Positions 48,555 through 62,643 of a stretch of 64,000 bases of DNA are shown piece after piece. The notes beneath the pieces were generated by a model that was given only the letters and a program-made list of their open reading frames with translations, was not told where the DNA came from and did not search any database. The position numbers were made by a program, and so were the translations under genes. The stretch spans positions 1-64,000 of the forward strand of contig JASJFT010000182.1 in the NCBI GenBank assembly GCA_030770425.1. The letters are read 5' to 3'. The stretch's first letter is position 1. The number at the start of each line of letters is the position of its first letter. This DNA is from Darksidea phi (Eukaryota; Ascomycota; Dothideomycetes; Pleosporales; Lentitheciaceae).

Positions 48555-51500
48555 CTATCTCCCCTCTCTAAACCTTTAGCTTAGAGGTTATTCTAGTTCT
48601 AGTATTTAGTTATATTAGTATTAGGGTCCTACCTTAAGAAACTATTATTATCTATTATAGTATCGCGTAAAACTTAAGAATACGTTACTCTTATTAATAA
48701 AATTCTTTATTATAGTTCTAAAATATTTCCCTATAGTTATTATTTATAGTTAGGAATATTATATATTAGCTTATCTAAAGATAGTAGGTATTATAAGATA
48801 TATATTTATACTAATATACGAAATTTCTATTATATATCTAGTATCTTATTATTAGAAGGTTCGTCTATATTAAGTAGCGAAACTTATATATTAGAGCTTA
48901 TTATTATTAGTAAAATCTATCGACCGTATAGAAGAGAAACTTTAATAGTAACTAGAGGAGACTTAAAAGACTTAGAACGAGCTTCTTAATAAGCTAGTAG
49001 AGGCTCGGATATAAGTATATTATTTAAAGAAATAGAGGGTAGTCCTTTATAAGAAGTCAGCGGTATAATCCTAGGCGCTAGAAGCTAAGCTAGATAAAGA
49101 GGAGACGGAGCTATAATAGTTAGAGTAGTAGAAGAATCTAAAGGTCTCTTTAACTACTCTAGACGTTATTTATAACGTTATAAATAATATTACTTCTCTT
49201 AATTTATTAAATATCTCTTATTACGTCGTAGGTAATACTAATCTTCTTAACTTATTATAAAGTAAACTTACCTTATCTCCGAGTTTCCTTTAGAATTATA
49301 GTTTTAGTACTCTATAAGCTTCTTAAAATAATTAAGATTATCTTCGGGTTTCTAGATTTATTTCTATAGGTTTCCTTTTTCGTCTATCCCTTACTATTTA
49401 ATTAGATAGTAGTTTTTTCTATTTCTAATATTATTATCTAGGATTTCTTCTACCTTCTATTCTTTATTATCTTCTCTATATATATCTACTTTATATACTA
49501 CTAGTTTAGTATCCTATAGTATCTTTTCTAGTAAGCTAATATAGAACGTAGGGTAGATTTTTATTTACGAGGGTAGTCTTAGTTAGTAGTTTATAGATAA
49601 GACTTATTTTTTAATTTTATAAGGGCCGATCTTAGTATAGTCTAATTTACTATTAGGTTACTTACTCTTAATATTTTTTTATAATAATTATACCTTTTCT
49701 CTCTCTTTAAAAGCGGGTACTTTCTTTTACTTCTTATTATAGTACTTACTTATCCTATTTTAAAGGAATTCTACGTCTTCCCTAAGCTATTAGTATATTT
49801 ATAGAATAATTTTTATTATTTCTTTTCTATTCTAGCTATAAGACTAAAGTTATCTAGGTTCTTTATATATTTTTAGTTTAATTCTATAGTTTATAAAGAA
49901 AGATATTATCTTTATTATACTATATTACGAACTATTATATATAAATTATACTATAAGTAAAAGTATAACCTAATTATTCTAATAGTAGTTTAGATAATAT
50001 CTAAGATATTATTCTACTATTTAGTTTATTTATTCGGTTAGTCCGTCTATCTACGGGTAATAGGTAGTTAATATACTATATTTTATTTCTAGTTTAGTTA
50101 TAAGGGTCTACTAAAACTTTATTATAAATTTAATATCTCTATTTAAAATAATCTTATCTAATATTCTATATTCGCTAAATACGTATCTTAGTAAGATATA
50201 GATAAGTTATTTTATAGTATTTCCTTTATCTATATATAGGATAAAGTAAGTATACTTTATAAACTTATCTACTACTACTAGTATAATATTATAGGATACT
50301 TCTATTATTAGTTCCTTAAAACGCGGTAATTACGTAATAAAGTCTATAGTAATAATCTTCTATAGTCCTTCTATATTTTCTATTAGTTATAGTATTCTAT
50401 AGGGTATATATCTAGCGTACTTATTATAGTAATAGTCTACGTATTCTAAAAGTACCTAGGTAACTAACTATCTAGTATATAGAAAATAATACGTTCTTAT
50501 TAATTATTTAAGAGTCTTTTTTACTCCTTAATATCTATATACTAGTACTTCGTAGTATTATCTAATAAATTTCTTTCGTATTACCTTAGGTATATAGACC
50601 TTCTAGAATATATAAATAATTTTATCCTTCTCTTAGATTACTCCTTAAATTTTATTTTATTTATTTATTACTTCTTTAGTAGCTATATAGATTTATTAAG
50701 TCTATTTATTTTCTTCTAATTTAAATATTATTTCTCGTATTTCTACTAACTTAGGGTAATTATAAATAATCGTTCTATCTAGTTATAGCTTAAGAATAGC
50801 TATACTAGATTTCTTTATTTCTTAGTAGTTAGGTCTCCTACTAAGTATATCTACTCGTTTATTTTCTAATCTCTTAGTATATATAATTCTAATATTATAA
50901 GTTACTAGGGTTTATACCTATTATATCTATCTTCTAATTAGAAGTTTATTTATTAAGAATTCTATTAGATTCTTATAATCTATATAGATCGTAATAGAGT
51001 ATTTAGATTCTTATAGATTAGATCTCTATTCTTTTAAGACTTTAATAATTACTAGTAATTCTTTATTATAGATATTATAGTTAAGTTCGGCTAGTAATAT
51101 CTTTTATAAGAAGTAGTATACTAGTCTAAGGTTATTTTTATTATCTTTCTATAGTAGTACTACTCCTATTATATAGTCTAATATATTCGTCTTAATAATT
51201 AAGGATTCTTTAGGATTATATATCTTAATTATAGATTTCTTAGTAAACTATTCTTTAATCTTTTCGAAAGCTTATTAGTATTCTTCCTTTTATTTAAAGG
51301 GTTAATCTTTCCTTATAAGTTATATAAGTAGTACTATTATCGTACTCTACTATAGTATTAACTTTCGATAGAAGTTATAGAATCCTAGAAACGATTATAG
51401 CTTCTTAAGATTCTTAGACGTAGGCTATTCTTTAACTTTTTTAATCCGTTATAGATCTACTTTAATTTCTTCTAGTTTAATAATAAATCCTAGAAACTCT

Positions 51501-54500
51501 ATTTCTTATATATAGAATTTATATTTTTATAGATAAAGGTATAGTTATACTTCCTTAAGTATCTATAGGACTTTTTTTATATATCCTTTATATTTCTTTT
51601 CTATTTCGGAATAGATTAAGATATTATTAAGGTATACTATTATAAACTAGTTAAGATAGTTTTATAAAATATTATTAATTCGTTCCTAGAACGTTATAGG
51701 TATATTAGTAAGTCTAAAAGATATTACTTAGTACTTATATAGTCCTTTCTTAGTTCTAAAAGCTATCTTCTATTCTTCGCCCTTTTTAATTCTAATTTAA
51801 TAGTATATATTTTAGATATCTAGTCGTATAAACTACTTAGCTTTCTTTAATTAATCCTATATTTCTAATATTAAGGATAAGGGGTATTAGTTCTTAATTA
51901 TAATATCGTTAAGCGTTTAGTAATTAATATATAATCGTAGTTCCGTAGTCCCCTTTTTAGATATAAAGAGAACTAGGTATCCTATAAATAAGTTTAAGTA
52001 TTAAATATACCTTTTTATAAGGTTATCTTTAAGGTATTTCGTTATAATCTTTTCTTCCTTCTTAGTTAACTTATAGATTAGTTTAAATCCTAAAGTCTTT
52101 CCTTTCTATAGTAGGATTATATAGTCCTAGGGCTAGTATTAGGGTAGACTTTCCTTAGGTTCTTAAAATAATTCTTTCTATTCTCTATAATATTCTAGAA
52201 TATTATAATCTTCTTAGGTCGCGTTAGCCCTTTTCTATAGAAATATTACTTATTAGTTTAACTATTAGATATACGGATTAGCTTCTTATAGCTATAGTAT
52301 TCCTAAGATTACGTCTTAGTCTTTTAATATCTTAATAATATCGAGTATTTCGTTTTTCTTTATCTAGTTATATAGACTAAGCTTACCTCTAGTTTCGTAT
52401 ATTATAGATTCGTTAAAGGATTCTCCTTTAATAGTATATATAATACTAGGGTATTATTTCTTTTATTAAGGAATCTTCTTTTATTAGATAAAGTCCTTAC
52501 TAATAAAGTTTCTTATAGCTCTACTATTAATTAGAGTAGTAATCGTTTTTCTTTAGTAGGTTCCTTAGATATAGATATAATCCTATCCTCTAGTTCCTTA
52601 AATTCTTATCTTCTTTAGCTAATATTTCGTATTAATCTTAGTCTAGATATACTTTAGATATTTATTCTCTAGATATTTATACTATAGTCTTCCTAAGATA
52701 TAATTTAATAGTAGAAGTAGTCCTAGTATAATTTTTATATATCCCTTTCGTCGCTAATTCTCGAATTATTACTACCTATATACTACTTCTAGTATAACTA
52801 CTTAGGTAATTCTTTTATTATAATCCTTTACTAGGTAGTAGTTATTATTTTACTTTACTCCTTTATAGAGTCTATATTCTCTTTATATATATAAGATCTA
52901 TATAATCTTAAAATATACTAGATATCTTATTTTATATTATAGATTATCCTCTAGATTAACCTTATATCTCTAGTTATTATATTTTATAGAGGTTATTCTT
53001 ATAGGAATCTATCGTTTAATTATTATATACTATAGTTATTCTTTATTAACTATTTTTATAATATACCGTATTTCTTTTTAAGTTTTTTAGTTAGATATAA
53101 GATCTATAATAATAAAATTCTATTTAACCTATTATTTAAAATCTTTAAATAGTTAATATATCGGGTAAGATTTAGACTATTCCTTATAGATTTCTTATAT
53201 TATTAGAGGTATTATAGTTTTCTCTATAAACCGTAAGGCTTAAGTATAAGTTATATCGAGTTTTAGTACTAGTCCTATTTCTTCTATAGATAGTTAAATT
53301 ATCTATAGATATTTAGTATTTTTATATATTATAACTAGGTTTTCGTCTTCTAATTCTAAGGACTTATTATTATTATTAACTATTTATAATAGTATATTTA
53401 TAGTATTATTAAAGTCTTCTTACTCTATAGATAAGTCTTCCTCGGGTACTTCTTCTTATACTTCTAGTAAGAACGAAACTCTCCTCTAAGATTTTTAAGT
53501 TATAGCTACCTACTATTTCTATAGTTAATAACTAGTATTTAGCTTAGCTTTATAGTACGTCTTATACTAGTCGTATATATAAGTCGTTTAATATATAGTA
53601 TTATATTCTTATATTATAGCTACTCTATTCTTCTTCCCCTATTAAGTATATTAGGATTTTTCTTTTCTTAGACTAGACCTATAATCTTTTACTAGGTATT
53701 CCTACTTCTTATATTTAAAGTATACTCGCTTTTTATAAAGCTTTTATTTCTTAGAATTCTATTTTTCTTTCTTAGGTTCTAAACTAGCCCCTAGGACTAT
53801 TACCTCTAGTTTATAGTATTTTTCTTCCTTCTTCTTTTCGTAGAATTTAACCTTCTTCTTTCTTTTTAGGTTCTAGAGATAGAGGTTATTATTAATCTTA
53901 ATAGTTTATTTAATTAGTCCTCTTATAGTCTAGAGTCGTTCTATCCGAATTATTTCGTAATAGATATAGTCTTTTAGTCCTTCGTAGTATTATAATATAA
54001 GGGCTACCTCTTTTTATTAGATCTTTATAACGAGTTATTTAAACTTAGATATATAGGTTATAGCGGATTTCGTCTACTTAAGGTATATAATCTTTTATTC
54101 TACTAATTTTTCTAAATCAATATTTCTAAAGGTAATATATAATTTATTCTTAAAGTATTTATAACTTAAGAAGATAGCCTTCGTTTTATCGCTTTACTAA
54201 GCTTCGGGTAGTCGTAGTTATTTATTTAAATACGTCTTAAACTAAGTAATAGTCTTTCCTATAAACTAAGCTACTATAAATAATACTTTATTACTTTTAG
54301 TAAATAGTTTTATTTAGTTAAGGTCGAGGTAAATTACTATATTAGCTAAAAATCCCCTAAGCTTTAATCTCGTTCTATTAAACTTCTCTAGCTCTTTAAG
54401 CTTTAATAGTTTACTTATATATCTCTAAAGTTAGGTAGTTAACTTTATAAGCTAAGCTTCTAATATATCTTCTCTCTTCTTAAATATATACTAATTCTTA

Positions 54501-54670
54501 ATAACCCTTTTAAAGTTTTTCGTAGTTATACTACCTTTTAGAGAACTAAATTCCTAATAGCTTCCTACTTCTAAGGGTTTACCCTAAGTTAGTAGCTACA
54601 CCGCTTTACTTTATTAGGTTCCTTCTCCTACTATTATAGTTAGCTATTCCTACCTACCAGATAGTTAAGG

Positions 54671-55135
54671 TATTAAATAGGGTCTAGGCCCGATAGGTTA
54701 TTTAGCCTCGTTTAGGGTTTTACTTAAGATAGGAACGGGAGAGTAGGAATAGATAGGTAATAGTTTAATTATATTAATAGGTAAGGATTAATCTAGATTT
54801 AAAATTAACTATAAGAAGAAAAGACTATCTTAAGAGATTCGTAGTTATTATATATTAATTTAGTTTTCTTAGATCTATAGCTCTATACCTATAGATCTAC
54901 TAAGCTATAACTCCGTAGCTCTATTCTAATAGATCTACTAAGCTATTACGTAACCCTTAGATCTATTCTCGCTAAGATATAGATCTATTATATAACTTTC
55001 TAGTAAAGCCGTTCGTACTAATTATTATTTATACTATAGTCGTAATCGTCGTATTTCGTATTAGAGCTAGTAATAGGTTTAATCTTAGGTAGTTCTTCTT
55101 ACTACTATTCCGTAGTATATATTTAGTTCGTAATA
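54671..55135 (-). repeat. 5' LTR of Gypsy family A copy 2
   Basis: 465 bp, equal in length to its partner, ending directly before the target duplication AAAAC. Confidence 0.9.
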
Positions 55136-55140
55136 AAAAC

Positions 55141-56053
55141 TAAGAAATTAAAATAAATAAATAGTTTTAATTATAGTTTAGGACCTATAACCCCTTCTTA
55201 ATTAAATTAACTATTCTCTAGTTAATTACTCTTTATTACTACTTCCTAATTCGTTACTAGTTACCTAATATTCCGTCTCTTTAACCTCTAGTCTAGTTAT
55301 AGGCTATTAGATAATAATCTTTAATAATAGGGCTTTCTTTTATATTAAAGGTACTTTTATTATATAGAACTTTATACGATTAATCTATACTTATATTATT
55401 AGATATTCTTTATTTAGCTCTTTAACTTCTTTATACCTTAAAGCTCTTAATATTAGACGATAATTATTAATTAGTAGGTTCTCTTTAATTAGTTTTAGTC
55501 TACCCTATATCTCTATTACCTTATTATTAAGATCCTTCTAATAGAACTACTTTAATTAATTATTATATATAATATAAGTAAATAGAGTCCTATTAAGCTC
55601 TATAAGTCTATAGTATAAGTACTTTACTCTAGCCTCTACTATACGATAAGATTCTAGCTACTTATTATTAAACTTCTACTTTACTAATTAATTATTAGCT
55701 CTAATAGTATTCTAAATAAGAACTAAATCTCTAACTACTAGATTACTCTAATTACCTTTTACTTAATCCTATTAATTAGCCGTCTTAAGCCTATACTACT
55801 AGATATAATTAATTACTTCTACTAGCTTCTTATCCTTTTACTTAAGTTATTTTACTTAAAGTATAAGTAAATTAGAGGTTAAAACTACCTTATTCTATAA
55901 AAGTATCTATTACGATTCTAGGCTAAGTTCGATTAGTAGAATAGACTAAATTTCTATTACTAACTTAGCTAGTATATATCTAGTTAAACGTCGAACCGTT
56001 ACTCTATTAACTTATAGTACTAATAGTAGGTTCTCTAACTAGTAATCTAGTAG
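55141..56053. other. RIP-degraded DNA, unclassified
   Basis: AT-rich, stop-dense and without CA or TG. It may continue the element interrupted at 48,089. No domain recognised. Confidence 0.4.
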
Positions 56054-56700
56054 TATAGTATAGTAGTAAAGGGAACCTTCTAATTAAGTATTAAAGGCTT
56101 AGGTAAGTAATAAAATATTAGACTAGGCTCTAAAGGACTATCGTCTAGAAGTATCTTTAGTTAAAGTTTATTATCTATCCTATTATATAGTAAATAGAGG
56201 AAATAGTTTAATTTAACTAATTTTAGCCGTCTATTCTATTAACTCTTTTCTTCTATCCCTTTAACTATAGGTTATAAGCTCTGCTACCCTATTTCTAATA
56301 TACCTATATACTATAGTTTTTAATAATATCTATAAGGCTTCTAATAGTTTATTAGACTAGAACGAAGAGAAGAGTTAAATAAAAAGACGGTAGAATTAGA
56401 AGTTTTACTACGACCTCGAGGCTTAATTAATAATATCTAGATATAATAAATACTAGATACTATAAATAAATATATATAGACTTAGAATAATATAATAATA
56501 CGTTAAATAAAGTAATTAAGGTAAGTAATAATAGTATTATAAACTAATACTAGATAATAATAGAAGATTCTTAAAAAGAAGGCGCTTAACTAGAATATTT
56601 TAAAAATTTTAGTAAAAGAAATTATAGAGAATCTTTAAAAGGGAAGTATATAGCTAGAATATTTAGAAATCTTAGTATAAGATTAAGAGGGGGGTAGTAT
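56054..56700 (+). repeat. Partial second copy of the long-inverted-repeat unit
   Basis: Begins TATAGTATAGTAG and follows 27,403-27,985 closely, with shared AAAGGCTTAG, CTATTCTATTAAC, CGACCTCGAGGCTTAAT and TATAAATAAATATATATAGACTTAG-type blocks. It then resembles 36,870-36,890. The right inverted terminus is not present nearby. Confidence 0.65.
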
Positions 56701-57796
56701 AGCTATATAGCTTTCTATTAAATCTTACTTATTAGTAAAAAGAGAAAAAGAATATAATAGAGTAAGCTATTAGCGCTATAGCGTAGTTATTAGGTTAGAA
56801 GACTAATACTAGTATTAATAGATCTAGATAAAATAATAATACTAACTAGTTTATAAGAATAAAGGAGGTATATAAGAGTAATATCTTTTAGAAGATTAAA
56901 AGTACTAGATATATCCTCTTATTATTATTACTATACTTAATTAAAACTTTATTAGTTAATATTTAAAATAGTACTAGTTAGCTTTAAGTAGTTATCCTTT
57001 AAATATCCCTAGTTAAGTAATTAATTATCCCTTAGATAAGAAGAAAACTCGTCTAATAAAAAAAAAGAAAAGATCTCTAAGGTTAAAGACTTATTATTTA
57101 TTAATATACCTACTAGTACTTTAAAGTAAGACTAGTCTAAAAAAGAAGAAAGTAAGAAGAAGAGAAAGAAGATAAAGTATAATTAAAAGAAGAGACGTTT
57201 AATCTAATTAATTTAGGAGGAGTTAGAAAAAAAGAGTATCTAGGAGAGTCGTTAGTCTTATACTAGAGTTAATAAAGTTAGCTTAAATAATAGCTTTAAA
57301 AGTAAAGATAAATTAAATAATAACGAAGATAATATAATAAACTATAAGTTTTATTATTTAAAACTCTAAAAGAAGAAGCCTAAGAAGCTATTAGTACTAG
57401 TATTTAATTTATTAATCTTTAGAGTAGCTACTATTCCTATTATAAACTAATTCTAGTAATTAATTAATAAGAGAATAAATATTTATTTTTTATTTTTACT
57501 ATATAATTCTAATATATTATTATTTACTAGTATAAATATTATATAGTTTCTAGAAGACTATAAGTTTAATATAGATAAAGTAGAATAGAACGAGTAAAAT
57601 AAGAAGAAGTTCCTTTTTTATTTTTATAATTTATTTTAAAGAGTAAATATTATTAAGATATATTATTATATATCTTTAATATAAAGTTAGATTATATTTA
57701 AATTAATACTTTAAAAGAAATATACTAATAGAGATATTAAGTAGTAAAAGACTACTTATATCTTTCTTAAATTATAGCTAATAGAGGTTTATTAAT
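56701..57796. other. RIP-degraded DNA, lysine-rich remnant frame
   Basis: A plus-strand frame around 57,000-57,400 reads many Lys codons (KKPKKLL), possibly a structural retroelement protein. Stop-dense, not assigned. Confidence 0.35.
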
Positions 57797-60700
57797 TACT
57801 TCTTTATAAGGTACGTATAGGTAGGTAGATATAGAAATATTAAGGTAATAAAAGAGTTATATTCGGATAGAGATAAGACGAATCCTTAAGAAGACGTAAT
57901 AGTAGAACGTAGAACTATATAGGGTCTAATATATAACTATAACTAGACCGATAATAATCTAGAAATCCTCTAGTAGAAGTAGATATAATATAGCCTCCCT
58001 CTTTTCTAAGGGTCGTTCCGACTCTTATAGAGAGTTATTTACTATAACGTATTCTATTACTCCTCTTACTTTCTTTAGAAAAGTTTATCTAAGTATTTAT
58101 ACTCCTAAAAAACCCTATTTCTAAGAAAAAAAATAATTTTATAGAGAAGATCTTTTAGGTATTTAGTATCTATATTATACCCTACTATCTTAACGGGGGG
58201 TTTTTATAGTCTTTCTAGTCTTATAATTCTTAACCCTAATCTTATAATATATAGTTAATTTAATTAAAAAGTATATATAACTTAACTATTAGTCTATTAT
58301 TAGTATATATTTATAACTTTTATCTATTACTATTATAACTTATAGTCTATATATATTCTTATAAATTCTTATACTAGTAGTAATAGTATCGCTACTCCTC
58401 TTTATAGGTAATTTTTAGTAATTTCTATTTAGTAAATACTTACTATCTTTATATAAGAGTTATTTATTAAGTATAACCTTTATAGTTACTTCGCTTACTT
58501 ATAATATCTTTATAAAGGCTTTAGAACTAGTCCGGACTTAGTTTAATTTAATTTTAATATCTATTATAATAGTATAACCTAGTAGTACTTAGTAATTACT
58601 AGCTATTATCTATTATAACTTATAATTATATTAAATTACTTATTTATTTATAACTCTTCTAGTAAGAGAAATTCTATTTATATCTTTATAGATATTTATT
58701 TAAGAGATAATAAATCGTTATATACTATATCTCTTTAAGTACCTTTATTTCTATATTTTAGACTCTTATTAGTAAGTATTTAAAATATTATTAACTTAGA
58801 TATAAAACGGTCTCTTTTAGTATAAGTATAAAAAGATATATCTACTTCTAGATTTCTCTACTTTATTCCTTAATACTTTTAAGATCCTACCCCTTATTAT
58901 AATTACCTCTACTAGCTAGTATAATAATACTATCCTCTCTAAATATATCTATACTCTTTCTATTTATTTAGAATCTTAGTTCTCTCTTATATATTATTAA
59001 TATATAAACTACCTCCTCTAGTTTATACGGGAGTTTAATATAGCTAAGCTCTATTAGATTACTTTAAGTAACTAGTATTAAAAGACTAATATTTATACTA
59101 TCTATAGTAGATATAAAGCTTATTATTAGATCTACTTAGTAGTATATACTAGTCTTCCTCTCTTTCTACTAATATAGTTCTACTAATAATTCGTATAGAT
59201 TAAGTCTACTTTCTACTATTACTTTAATCTTCTTATCTTTATTATTAAGTATACCTAGCGTTATAATACCTAAGCTACTTATAATAATAAGAATATAGAT
59301 TCTAATATACTTAAGAAGGTTTAGTAGAATATATAGTTCTATACTTTTAATATTAATATTAGTTAGAACTAGTATAAAGCTAAGTAGAAGCGTCTAATTA
59401 AAAATATTAGTAATAAGATAGAATTATACTAAGCTATAGCTACGGCGTATAAGCTTAACTTTTAGTACTATTAGATATATTCCGCTATCTTTCTAATAGC
59501 TTCCCGTACTAATTCCTCTAGTATAGGCTAGATAGTATTAGCTATCTAGTACCTACTAACTTTATAACCTCTATTATTTATAAGGCTTACTTTATTAAAT
59601 ATAACTTTTTAACTAGTATACCCCTTAGAACTACTAATTATAAGCGTCGTTAGTACTATTATAGCCCTAATATTCCTAATAGAAATATTATTAATAGAGG
59701 TATAATACCTATTATCCTATAAAAGGAAGCGTCGTAAAGCTCTTTTAGGAACTTCTTACCTAATATATATAGCTTACTCGGATTACCCTTAGACTATATA
59801 ATACTTAACTAAGGTTCTTAGTTTAGGGTATATAGATAAAATAAATACTTAAATTAAAAGTTTAGTCTTACTAATTATTTCCTAAGTATATATTCTTTTA
59901 GATTTACGGCCTATCTATTACTATAATATATAAAGACTAACCTTACTAAATTCTTTAAGCTATAGCTTATTATTAAAGTAAATAGTATTCTCTTTCTTAA
60001 CTAATTATTTTACTTATATAGTATCCCTTAAGTAGAGTCCTAAAGGTACCTTTTAGTTAGATTTTTTAGCCCTTTCTTTATATTAATATTACTTATATAG
60101 TTAATCTCTTTAGAATTTCTTATATATATTATTATTCCTTTATAAAGATTATAATACTTTTTTAGTAACTTTCTACTTTAGACGACCTAATATTTAATTA
60201 TCTAGGTTTATCTAATATTCTACGAGAATTTTATTATAATTATTAAAAGAGATCTTAAACTTCTATATACTATTCTTATATAGCTAATCTAGTTATTTTA
60301 TAAAAAAGAGCTTTTTATTATATACTATTTTATATACGAGGATAGCTTTAACTTTATATTAGTTACTATTATTAAGCTCTAGATATTATATAGACCTAGA
60401 TCTAAAGTCTAGACCTTCTCTTAACTCTATCTATTTTTTTAAAAGAGATATATAGAAGATAGAATATAGTTAAAATATTAATAGAGATAGCTTAAACTAG
60501 TAGCTTAGCTTTCTATACTTAGTTTAAATAGTAAAGGGTCCTAAGTACTTTATATCTAACTTTTTTAAAGGGTACTTAGTCTTAATATTAGTAGCCTTTA
60601 GAATTACCTTTTTACTAATAGCGAAATACTTACTCGTTCTCTTTAAGTTATACTAATATTACTAGCTCTTTTAAGTATAGATTAATATATCTTAAGTATT

Positions 60701-61679
60701 AAAAAATTATTACGTCTAACTAGTTAGAAAGTCGATAACTCTCTAATATATACTTAGGGTCTTTCTATTTATACTCTAGTTATTAGGTAGTTAATAAAGC
60801 TAATACTCGTCTTTTATATTATTAAAACCCTTAGGTTTAATACCTATTATAACTTTAATAGAATATATACTATAATTTAAATAAATCTTAGAGTTATATA
60901 TATATTCTACTATTAGAAGTAGTTAATACTAGTTATTTTACTAATAGTTTAAGTATATCTATAAATACGCTTTAAGCTTCTAATTCTAATATTTAGTTTA
61001 ACTATTTATCTATAGGTAAAAGGTTATACTTATTTATTATTTAACGTTAAAATAAAAGTATATATCTAACTAAAATTTACTAGTAAAGATAAAGTCCTAA
61101 TCTAAGATTAATAATAATAGAAGTCTAATCTTTATAAATACTTTTATAAATAATAGATTAGTTAATATACTTATAGTAATATTCTTTATTATAGATAGAT
61201 ACTAGATTAGCTTTAAAAAGTAATTAATAAGTACTAGTACTATATCGTAGACGTTACCCTTAGAATTCTTAGATTCTAGTAGGTTAATAATAAAGTCTAA
61301 GGAGTAATTACGCTATAGCTTTTATAGTAGAGGAATTAGTTCTAGTAATCTCTATAGCTTATACCTTTATACTTTATTTATTTAGTATACTACGTAGTCT
61401 TATATATACGTATTAACCTCTACTTAAAGCTTTAGCTAATAGTACTTCCTTTATAGGAGTTTAATAGTCTTATCTACTCTATAATAATCCTCTAGAAGAT
61501 TATTATAATTTCTTATAAAGATAGCTTAATAAAGAGCTTTATTATTAAGAATCTATACTTTCTCTACTCTTTAAAGGACGCCCTTTAGATTTATAATCTA
61601 TAAAGGTACGCTCTTTTATTCTTTTCTACTCTTAGACTTTTATATATACTATATATTCTTATAATAGACTATATTATAT
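57797..61679 (-). mobile_element. Gypsy chromovirus family C, inverted copy of 118-4005
   Basis: Position x here corresponds to about 61,797 minus x in the first copy. The chromodomain block lies at about 60,200-60,360 and the integrase block towards 61,500. The two copies share even short stretches such as GGACGYCCTTTA; differences are mainly C/T and G/A. No LTRs are identified at either end. Confidence 0.75.
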
Positions 61680-62208
61680 TTCTATACTTCCTAAATATAG
61701 TCTAATAGTAGCCTAGGGATTTTCTAGCTAAAAGACGAGTCGTTATTTATAGCTTCTAGTAAAGACTTATATAATATAAAGGTAGAAAATACTTTATAAT
61801 ATTAAAGGAATATTAAAACTAAATTTAAACCTTCTAATTATTCTTTAGGTTTATCGTCCTTACTTATAAATAGATTAAGGTTAATAGATAATATATCGTT
61901 AAAAACTAGTACTATACTAGGGGATTTTATAGTAGAATAGTTTATATTATCTTCGAATTTCTAATAAATTACTTATAAATTCTTATTAGTAAGATTAAAT
62001 TTATATACTATCTAATCTTTAGTATATAGAGCTATAGGCTTTTAGAGTACCTATACCTAGAGTTTATTTTAGAGTATAGGAAGTATAATATTTCTTAGTA
62101 TTCTTCTCTTTCTAAGCTAAAAGCCTTTAGTATAATTAGGTTATTATAATAATACGTTAGCTAGATTCTTTATACTAGACTTATATTCGATCTTAAAATT
62201 AAAATAAG
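61680..62208. other. RIP-degraded DNA, unclassified
   Basis: AT-rich, stop-dense stretch between the family C copy and the next family B LTR. No domain recognised. Confidence 0.4.
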
Positions 62209-62643
62209 TATTATAACCCTAGGATTAAAAGGATATAGGGTAAGCTCTAATATAGCTAAGATAGTCGAGTCTTACTTAGTTAGTAATCTAATATTACGTA
62301 ACTTAGAAGTTATAAAAGTTACTAAGATAACTATTTCTATAACCTCTATAGAAGTTATAGAAGTCGTAGAAGTTATTACTTCTACTACTACTACTACTAC
62401 CTTAAGGGATAAGAATAGGTATAAGAGGGTAGAGAATCTTTTAGACTTTCTATTTTAATTTCTTATAATTAATTCTTTTTAGTTTATCTAATATTTACGG
62501 ATAAGATTAAATCTTTTCTTAAGTAGTTATTTTAGTAATAGAATTTATTAACTTAACCTTAATTTATTAAAATCTAATAGTATAATAAATATACTATTAA
62601 TCTTAACCCGGATCTTATATTAAAGTATATATAACGTATAATA
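62209..62643 (+). repeat. 5' LTR of Gypsy family B copy 2
   Basis: 435 bp, the same length as both LTRs of copy 1; starts TATTATAACCCTAG. Confidence 0.9.

Larger units (their letters stand above)
48090..55135 (-). mobile_element. Gypsy chromovirus family A, second complete copy, reverse orientation
   Basis: LTRs of 465 bp at 48,090-48,554 and 54,671-55,135, with a perfect target duplication AAAAC (48,085-48,089; 55,136-55,140). The interior is the reverse complement of copy 1: chromodomain region near 49,330-49,450, integrase to about 50,600, RNase H/reverse transcriptase to about 52,200, and Gag towards 54,600. The LTRs are 23 bp longer than those of copy 1, so one LTR type carries an indel in the part near the element start. 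No nested insertion is seen. Stops are dense; inactive. Confidence 0.92.
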
